Assembly: GCA_013214635.1 (NCBI GenBank)
Contig: JABSSC010000044.1
Coordinates: 1 to 41,016 of the forward strand
Reading direction: 5' to 3'
From: Paracoccaceae bacterium
GTDB lineage: Bacteria > Pseudomonadota > Alphaproteobacteria > Rhodobacterales > Rhodobacteraceae
DNA: 41,016 bases
In this document: positions 36,607 to 41,016 of the stretch, piece by piece
Layout: each line of letters opens with the position of its first letter
Numbering within the stretch: the first letter of the stretch is position 1
The notes under the pieces: model-generated
What the model was told of the DNA's origin: nothing
What the model saw: the letters and a program-made list of their open reading frames with translations, nothing else
The model's database searches: none
Made by a program: the position numbers and the translations under genes

Positions 36607-37098
36607 TTACTCGACCACCATGAGCGGTGCGCCAAATTCGACCGGCGAGGCATCTTCGACCAGAATACGCTTCACCGTACCGGCGCGGGGCGACGGGATG
36701 TGGTTCATCGTCTTCATGGCTTCCACGATCATCAGGGTCTGGCCCTCGGTCACCTTGTCGCCAACGCTCACAAATGCCGCAGCACCTGGTTCGGCGGAAA
36801 GATAAGCTGTGCCAACCATGGGCGATGTAACTGCACCGGGAAGCGCGGCGGGGTCTGTTACTTCTTCTGCGGGCGCAGGGGCGGCGGGTGCGGCTGGGGC
36901 TGCCGGTGCCGCGACTGGCGCGGGGGCGGCAACAACTGGTGCGGCCATAACGGGCCCACCGCGACTTACGCGGACACTCAGGCTGTCGTCTTCACCATAT
37001 TCACGCTCGACCTCCAATTCGGTAAGGTCGTTTTCCCGCAAGAGCTTTGCCAGTGCTTCGATAAACGCAACATCAGTCTCATGTTTCTTGGTTGTCAT
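36607..37098 (-). CDS. accB: Acetyl-CoA carboxylase, biotin carboxyl carrier protein
   Basis: A 163-residue carrier that moves carboxybiotin between AccC and the carboxyltransferase. The N-terminal segment [23 protein letters not shown] leads into a flexible Ala/Pro linker (about 50-80). The biotinyl domain (about 88-162) has [22 protein letters not shown] and the biotin-accepting Lys129 in EAMKTMNHI, with Thr where Met is the commonest residue after Lys. [12 protein letters not shown] closes it. accC follows 5 nt later. The 5' region has a promoter-like -10 and a stable hairpin. Confidence 0.95.
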   Translation of the reverse strand: MTTKKHETDVAFIEALAKLLRENDLTELEVEREYGEDDSLSVRVSRGGPVMAAPVVAAPAPVAAPAAPAAPAAPAPAEEVTDPAALPGAVTSPMVGTAYLSAEPGAAAFVSVGDKVTEGQTLMIVEAMKTMNHIPSPRAGTVKRILVEDASPVEFGAPLMVVE

Positions 37099-37144
37099 GC
37101 GTGCTCCGGCTCCCAGGCCCAGTGTTATTCAATTCGTTCCGGCG

Positions 37145-37187
37145 CTTATACGCGAGGTGCGCGCGCCTGAAAAGCGCGCGTCTCGCG
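37145..37187 (-). promoter_or_regulatory. accB upstream hairpin and possible promoter
   Basis: A long GC-rich dyad spans 37151-37187: outer arms CGCGAG and CTCGCG, inner arms CGCGCGC and GCGCGCG, loop CTGAAAA. On the minus strand TATAAG at 37150-37145 could be a -10, 17 nt from TTTTCA (37073+95 to 37173) in the hairpin loop as a weak -35, located at 37173-37168. The dyad overlaps the putative promoter, so it may be a regulatory site. On the plus strand GGGTTTTGC follows, so terminator activity in that direction is also possible. Confidence 0.35.
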
Positions 37188-37370
37188 GGTTTTGCGCTCG
37201 ATTGCGGACTAATTCGAAAGTGACACGCATTAATCACCGGAAATATGCATGCCGTTTTGCGTTTTTTCGCTTTATTCGACGCCACCAAGGTGGAGGGCGA
37301 TCACCCCTTCGAATATGTCCTTCCCATCGCGATTTCGACGCGGTACCAAAACGGCAAAGAAGGAACGAAC

Positions 37371-38384
37371 GTGGCGCGTCACCCCCTTGAATTCTCTTGT
37401 GCCAGTTGCGGCGTCGCGCGGCCCGTCGAAACGTATGCGGCCCCCTGTTCGGCTTGCGGACACGTGGCGACGTCGGCGGAGGGGTTTCTGGACCTCCGGG
37501 CTGATCCCGACGCGGATACACTCCTCGATATCGAAACTTACGATGCCGATCACGCGGTTGGTGTTTCAAGCGACGGAATTGCCCGGGTATATCAGAGGCT
37601 ATTTCGGGAAGTGGGCCGACCCGATCCTATGGCCGTTCTCGAGATCGGGGCTGGATCGGGGAACCTGACGCGCGGACTTCTTGCCGCGTTCTCGCTCGAT
37701 CGGCTGGTGGCGACGGATATCTCTCCGAGCTTCCTCAAGAGACTAACGGCGTAACCTTGGGCGAACAACGATGCACTGATCCTTGCGGCAGTGGACGGCA
37801 ATGAAATCGGATTTTCAAAGGGTAGTTTCGACGCGATTGTGGGGCATTCTGTTCTCCATCACATCGCCCGTTTCGAGGATACCCTCCGCGCCTGCTTCAA
37901 TCTGCTCAACGATGAGGGTGTTTGTGCCTTTGGCGAACCCGTACTCGACGCGCACGCATTTGCGTCGCTGCTGGCGCAGAATATCAAAGTCTGCGCCCAG
38001 CTCAGCGGTGATGAGCTATCCCACGAAGAGCGTATGGTCCTGAATGCGGTCGCTATGCGCGCAGGGCAGAAGCGTCGGCAACTTGAAGGTTCGCGCGATG
38101 CGCTTGGCGCGATTGAGGACAAATTTCAGTTTCCTGTCGACGATATGGCGGATCTTGCACGGCAGATCGGGTTTAGCGCGTTTCGGTTTGAACCAAGTAA
38201 TACTGCTGCGTCCCTTGGTGACACTTCGATGCGCGCTTTGCGACAGGTCAGTGCCCAAGTGGGCATTTCAGGTGATTTTCTTGACCGGTATCAGGCGCTC
38301 GCAGATGCGTTGACTGACGTTCATGCCGACGCAACGCGCCTGGCGCCTCAATCGCTCTTTGGCTTTTTTGTTTTCGCCAAATAG
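37371..38384 (+). pseudogene. Zinc-ribbon SAM methyltransferase interrupted by one in-frame stop
   Basis: One continuous reading frame of 338 codons, broken only by TAA at 37752-37754 (codon 128). The start is GTG at 37371 with AAGGA 7 nt upstream. The N-terminus has a zinc-ribbon-like CASCGVARP..CSACGHV. Motif I is VLEIGAGSGNLTRGLLAAF and LVATDISPSFLKRL follows. After the stop, the same frame resumes with ALILAAVDGNEIGFSKGSFDAIVGHSVLHHIARFEDTL, exactly the motif that should come next, so both parts belong to one protein. No frameshift is needed. A C-to-T change of CAA to TAA would explain it; sequencing error or stop readthrough are alternatives. The C-terminal half (about 37791-38384) is intact, which suggests recent inactivation. 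Confidence 0.8.
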
Positions 38385-38391
38385 TCTAGCC

Positions 38392-38832
38392 TCATAAGGA
38401 TTTGCTGATCCCGATCTCGGTTGGGTCGTCTGGCGTCAGGGCCTGCTGTGACGCGGAGTAGGTTTCGGTCAGAAGTTCGTCAGGCAAGTTTGGGAACCCT
38501 TCGCGCTGCGCTTGCAGCGGGCTTCGATCAAAGGCTGGCGGTGGTCCAAACGGACCATCTGATCCGGGATCGATGGGGGCGACGTCGGTGTCGCGAACCT
38601 CGTTGAGAGACGCGATTAGGTCCGCGGGCTCTGGGGGCGTCTCATCGATCTCAGCGGGTGGCAGTTCAGGCGGTACGGGCCGCGCGCTCTCAGTTTCCGG
38701 CGCGGGTTGCACCGCGCTTGGGCTGGTCCCCGCGGTTGGCGCGGGCGCGGCAGGAACCTGTGGCGCATCGGCGCGGCGGTCTGGCGTGATTGGCGGCGCA
38801 GCAGCGCCGGTAACGGGGGCAGGGGCAAGCAT
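38392..38832 (-). CDS. Proline-rich acidic hypothetical protein
   Basis: A 146-residue protein I do not recognise. The first ~70 residues are Pro/Ala-rich (APPITPDRRADAPQVPAAPA) and probably disordered. The second half is acidic with a more ordered-looking end (GFPNLPDELLTETYSASQQALT). It has no signal peptide, membrane helix or cysteine. GGAG lies about 8 nt before the ATG, which supports translation. It is convergent with the interrupted methyltransferase (7-nt gap). Composition-driven ORFs are frequent at this GC content, but the ribosome site and conserved-looking C-terminus favour a real gene. Confidence 0.55.
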   Translation of the reverse strand: MLAPAPVTGAAAPPITPDRRADAPQVPAAPAPTAGTSPSAVQPAPETESARPVPPELPPAEIDETPPEPADLIASLNEVRDTDVAPIDPGSDGPFGPPPAFDRSPLQAQREGFPNLPDELLTETYSASQQALTPDDPTEIGISKSL

Positions 38833-38928
38833 CCCACACTCTCCACAAGTTGGGCCCCCACAGCAGCCGTCAACATGGGGCTAAAGTGTTAAGGCACAGT
38901 AAATTTGCGCCGCGACTTCAGTCAGTGG

Positions 38929-39564
38929 TTAAGCGGGCGTTAACGCGCGCCGATAGAAATCGGTCAGAAATCGCTCTGCATCTGCAAAGGTTTTTGCGTT
39001 CTTTTCGGCCAAGATTCCGCGCACCTGCACGTCGAAATCGGCATAGTGCTGCGTCGTGGCCCAGATTGAGAAGATCAGATGCCGCGGCTCGGCCACACAG
39101 ATGCGTCCGGCATCGCGCCAAGTCGCAATGACCTGAGCCTTTTCTTCGACAAGGTCACGCAGCGGTCCTTTGATTACATCGAGAATTCCAGGCGCGCCCT
39201 GGAGGATTTCATTCGCAAATAGCCGACTTTCGCGCGGGTATTTCTGCGCCATTGAAAGCTTGAGCCTGAGATAACTCAAGATCTCTTCCACCGGCTCTCC
39301 GTCAGGATCGATCCCTTCGAGCGGCTCCAGCCATGTGTTGAGCTGTTTTGACACCAGCGTCTGGTGCATCGCGGCCTTGGATGGGAAGTAATACAGGAGA
39401 TTGGGTTTGTTCAGCCCGGCCGCCTTGGCAATCTCGTCAATTGTTGCGCCGCGAAACCCTTGGGCTGAGAACACCTCTAACGCGGCTTCGAGGATCGCCT
39501 CGAAGTTTTGCCGCTGAATCCGCGTTTTAGGCTCTGGCATGCCTGTTTCTTCGTCACGCGTCAT
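38929..39564 (-). CDS. rutR: TetR-family regulator of the RutR (pyrimidine) type
   Basis: A 211-residue TetR-family protein. The DNA-binding domain covers about 22-70, with helix-turn-helix ATIDEIAKAAGLNKPNLLYYFPSKAAM. The C-terminal region follows RutR closely: LRLKLSMAQKYPRESRLFANEILQGAP and EPRHLIFSIWATTQHYADFDVQV; SRLF and IFxIWAxTQHYADF are strong RutR markers. E. coli RutR is released from DNA by uracil. A perfect RutR-type operator lies 62 nt upstream, shared with the divergent amidohydrolase gene. The start at 39564 has GGAG about 7 nt upstream; an in-frame ATG 8 codons later is possible. It probably represses pyrimidine catabolism and itself. Confidence 0.88.
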   Translation of the reverse strand: MTRDEETGMPEPKTRIQRQNFEAILEAALEVFSAQGFRGATIDEIAKAAGLNKPNLLYYFPSKAAMHQTLVSKQLNTWLEPLEGIDPDGEPVEEILSYLRLKLSMAQKYPRESRLFANEILQGAPGILDVIKGPLRDLVEEKAQVIATWRDAGRICVAEPRHLIFSIWATTQHYADFDVQVRGILAEKNAKTFADAERFLTDFYRRALTPA

Positions 39565-39625
39565 GCGACTCTCCGAACTGAGCAGGGCTTGCTTGACTGA
39601 CCCCTGCGCTCTGCTAGCGTGATCC

Positions 39626-39639
39626 TGACCATTTGGTCA
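39626..39639. promoter_or_regulatory. RutR-type operator between rutR and the carbamoyl-amidohydrolase gene
   Basis: A perfect palindrome, TGACCA-TT-TGGTCA, within CTGACCATTTGGTCAA. It matches the published E. coli RutR consensus TTGACCA-N2-TGGTCAA except for one outer base. It lies between the divergent genes and overlaps the probable -35 of the downstream gene. It is the only such palindrome I noticed in this window. Confidence 0.85.
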
Positions 39640-39659
39640 AACCAAGTCTTTGATATAGT
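39632..39659 (+). promoter_or_regulatory. Possible promoter of the carbamoyl-amidohydrolase gene
   Basis: TATAGT at 39654-39659 lies 16 nt after TTTGGT (39632-39637). The -35 falls inside the RutR operator, so RutR binding would block RNA polymerase. The -35 is weak, as expected for a regulated promoter. Confidence 0.45.
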
Positions 39660-39703
39660 GCAAAGTCTGGTGGAATTGAACGACTGGCAGGAGTGCTGCG
39701 ACC

Positions 39704-40954
39704 ATGGCCGCCCCGACTGACAACCTCAAGATCAACGGCGAACGGCTGTGGGACAGCCTGATGGAAATGGCCAAGATCGGCCCCGGCGTTGCAGGTGGCA
39801 ACAATCGCCAGACAGTCACGGACGAAGATGGCGAGGGGCGTGCGCTTTTCCAGAAATGGTGCGAAGATGCGGGCTGCACGATGGGGCTCGATCAGATGGG
39901 CAACATGTTTGCGCGTCGCGAGGGAACTGATCCTGATGCGCTTCCGGTCTATGTGGGCAGCCACCTTGATACGCAGCCGACGGGTGGCAAGTACGACGGG
40001 GTTTTGGGCGTGCTGGGCGGTCTGGAAATCCTTCGCACGCTTAATGATCTCGACATCAAAACCAAGCATCCGATTGTGGTAACGAACTGGACCAATGAGG
40101 AAGGGACGCGGTTTGCACCCGCGATGCTGTCTTCTGGCGTGTTTGCGGGCATCCACACGCAGGACTGGGCCTATGATCGCGAAGATGCGGACGGCAAGAC
40201 GTTTGGCGACGAGTTAAAGCGGATTGGCTGGCGCGGTGAGGAAGAGGTTGGCGCGCGCAAGATGCACGCGTTTTTTGAGCTTCATATCGAACAAGGCCCA
40301 ATTCTGGAAGCCGAGGGCAAAGATATTGGTGTTGTGACGCACGGGCAGGGGCTGAGCTGGACGCAAGTCACGATTACTGGAAAAGACAGCCATACCGGCT
40401 CCACCCCGATGCCGATGCGGCGTAATGCCGGGCTGGGCATGGCGCGGGTTCTGGAACTGGTCGATGAGATCGCCTTGAGTCACGCGCCGGATGCTGTTGG
40501 CGCGGCGGGACATATCGATGTCTACCCGAATTCCCGCAATGTCATTCCGGGCAAGGTCGTTTTCACCATCGATTTTCGCTCGCCTCAGTTGGAGGTGATC
40601 GAAGATATGGAGCAGCGGCTGCGTCTTGGGGCCGCGACCATCTGTGAGGAGATGGGTTTGAGCGTCGAGTTTGAGAAAGTTGGCGGCTTTGATCCCGTTG
40701 CGTTTGATGAAGGCTGCGTCACAGCTGTGCGGAGTGCGGCGGAGCGGTTGGGCTATTCCCACCGCAACATCATTTCGGGCGCGGGGCACGATGCCTGCTG
40801 GATCAATCGGGTGGCACCGACGGCTATGGTTATGTGCCCGTGCGTCGATGGGTTGAGCCATAACGAGGCTGAAGAGATCTCACCCGACTGGGCGCGCGCC
40901 GGGGCGGATGTGCTTTTTCACGCCGTGGTCGAGACGGCGGAGATCGTGGAGTAG
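39704..40954 (+). CDS. Zn-dependent hydantoinase/carbamoylase family amidase, probable beta-ureidopropionase
   Basis: A 416-residue M20-type metalloenzyme of the HyuC/AllC group, which hydrolyses N-carbamoyl amino acids. Metal ligands fit the family: His87 (VGSHLDTQPTGGKYDG), Asp98, Glu133 (TNEEGTRF), His194 (ELHIEQGPILE) and His386 (GLSHNEAEE). ISGAGHDACWINRVAPTAMVMCP is also conserved. The dimerisation lid lies between, at about 215-330. Because the divergent regulator is RutR-like and a RutR box lies between them, the likely substrate is N-carbamoyl-beta-alanine in reductive pyrimidine breakdown. Allantoate or other carbamoyl amino acids cannot be excluded. AGGAG lies 10 nt before the ATG. 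The next gene starts 4 nt after the stop. Confidence 0.88.
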   Translation: MAAPTDNLKINGERLWDSLMEMAKIGPGVAGGNNRQTVTDEDGEGRALFQKWCEDAGCTMGLDQMGNMFARREGTDPDALPVYVGSHLDTQPTGGKYDGVLGVLGGLEILRTLNDLDIKTKHPIVVTNWTNEEGTRFAPAMLSSGVFAGIHTQDWAYDREDADGKTFGDELKRIGWRGEEEVGARKMHAFFELHIEQGPILEAEGKDIGVVTHGQGLSWTQVTITGKDSHTGSTPMPMRRNAGLGMARVLELVDEIALSHAPDAVGAAGHIDVYPNSRNVIPGKVVFTIDFRSPQLEVIEDMEQRLRLGAATICEEMGLSVEFEKVGGFDPVAFDEGCVTAVRSAAERLGYSHRNIISGAGHDACWINRVAPTAMVMCPCVDGLSHNEAEEISPDWARAGADVLFHAVVETAEIVE

Positions 40955-40957
40955 CCG

Positions 40958-41016
40958 ATGGATGGAACCCAACCCACATATCGCGTTAGCGAAGACGAAT
41001 TGCGTGTAGACCTCGC
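40958..41016 (+). CDS. Start of an unidentified gene running off the right edge
   Basis: An ATG at 40958 with GGAG about 7 nt upstream opens a frame of 19 codons (MDGTQPTYRVSEDELRVDL) that continues to the window end. It starts 4 nt after the amidohydrolase stop and so is probably co-transcribed with it. The fragment is too short to identify; genes in this position commonly belong to the same catabolic pathway. Confidence 0.55.
   Translation, partial: MDGTQPTYRVSEDELRVDL

Noticed and set aside
1-41016. CRISPR arrays, insertion sequences, prophage genes, tRNA or rRNA genes
   Set aside because: Both strands were read for regular spaced repeats, transposase or phage genes and tRNA-like ends; none was seen. 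A profile search for tRNA and small RNAs was not possible.

Overview
This window looks like a chromosomal segment of a marine alphaproteobacterium of the order Rhodobacterales (Roseobacter group). Three things support that: GC-rich coding sequence throughout; gene orders such as proS followed by lolC-lolD, and the block NDUFA12-type complex I subunit / mlaD / DUF2155 / aat / accC / accB; and class-specific families (single-domain XylG, DUF2155, RutR beside a carbamoyl-amidohydrolase). I see no rRNA, tRNA, insertion sequence, prophage or CRISPR array. The assignment rests on recognised families and gene order, not on a search.

Layout. 1-4308 (+): the end of proS, a stand-alone MttB-like methyltransferase, then lolC and lolD. 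4305-9946 (-): an RND efflux pair (adaptor, permease) followed with almost no gaps by a small DMT/YdcZ-type membrane protein and an aminoglycoside-phosphotransferase-like kinase. 10043-15953 (-): a complete xylose operon, transcribed xylF-xylH-xylG-xylB-xylA. 16166-18975 (+): a divergent ROK regulator (XylR-like) overlapping by 4 nt a secreted FG-GAP/ASPIC-UnbV (CRTAC1-type) protein. 18958-21867 (-): an HdeD-like protein, an AI-2E-family permease and a di-haem peroxidase as one tight operon. 22048-23442 (+): an exported protein with YbaY-, NlpE- and META-like parts. 23437-25355 (-): a membrane-anchored coiled-coil protein and an FAD-linked D-lactate/glycolate-type dehydrogenase.

25532-27866: a PhnM-like amidohydrolase whose metal-binding motifs look eroded, convergent with a photolyase-family protein whose FAD domain comes first and whose apparent alpha/beta domain comes last, the reverse of the usual order. 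28012-30861 (+): clpP, clpX and a small methyltransferase. 31032-34670 (+): a SulP transporter, a RidA protein, an NDUFA12-type subunit, an MlaD-type protein and a DUF2155 protein. 34589-37098 (-): aat, accC and accB. 37371-38384 (+): a zinc-ribbon methyltransferase interrupted by one in-frame TAA. 38392-39564 (-): a proline-rich hypothetical protein and rutR. 39704-41016 (+): a Zn-dependent carbamoyl-amidohydrolase and the first codons of another gene.

How the parts work together. Xylose import (XylFGH), isomerisation (XylA) and phosphorylation (XylB) are probably controlled by the divergent ROK protein through a perfect TATTTTGC-N7-GCAAAATA dyad. The xylF transcript carries further hairpins before the gene and between xylF and xylH. 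RutR and the amidohydrolase flank a perfect TGACCA-TT-TGGTCA RutR-type box, which suggests regulated pyrimidine catabolism. AccB and AccC are the biotin carrier and biotin carboxylase of acetyl-CoA carboxylase. ClpX and ClpP form the ATP-dependent protease. LolC and LolD deliver lipoproteins to the outer membrane.

No stretch longer than 300 bases lacks a gene. The largest gaps (393-671 and 37099-37370) hold hairpins, a short repeat and promoter-like sequence. The most unusual items are the domain-permuted photolyase, the degenerate PhnM-like protein, the nonsense-interrupted methyltransferase, the xylose control region, and the efflux pump / kinase operon.
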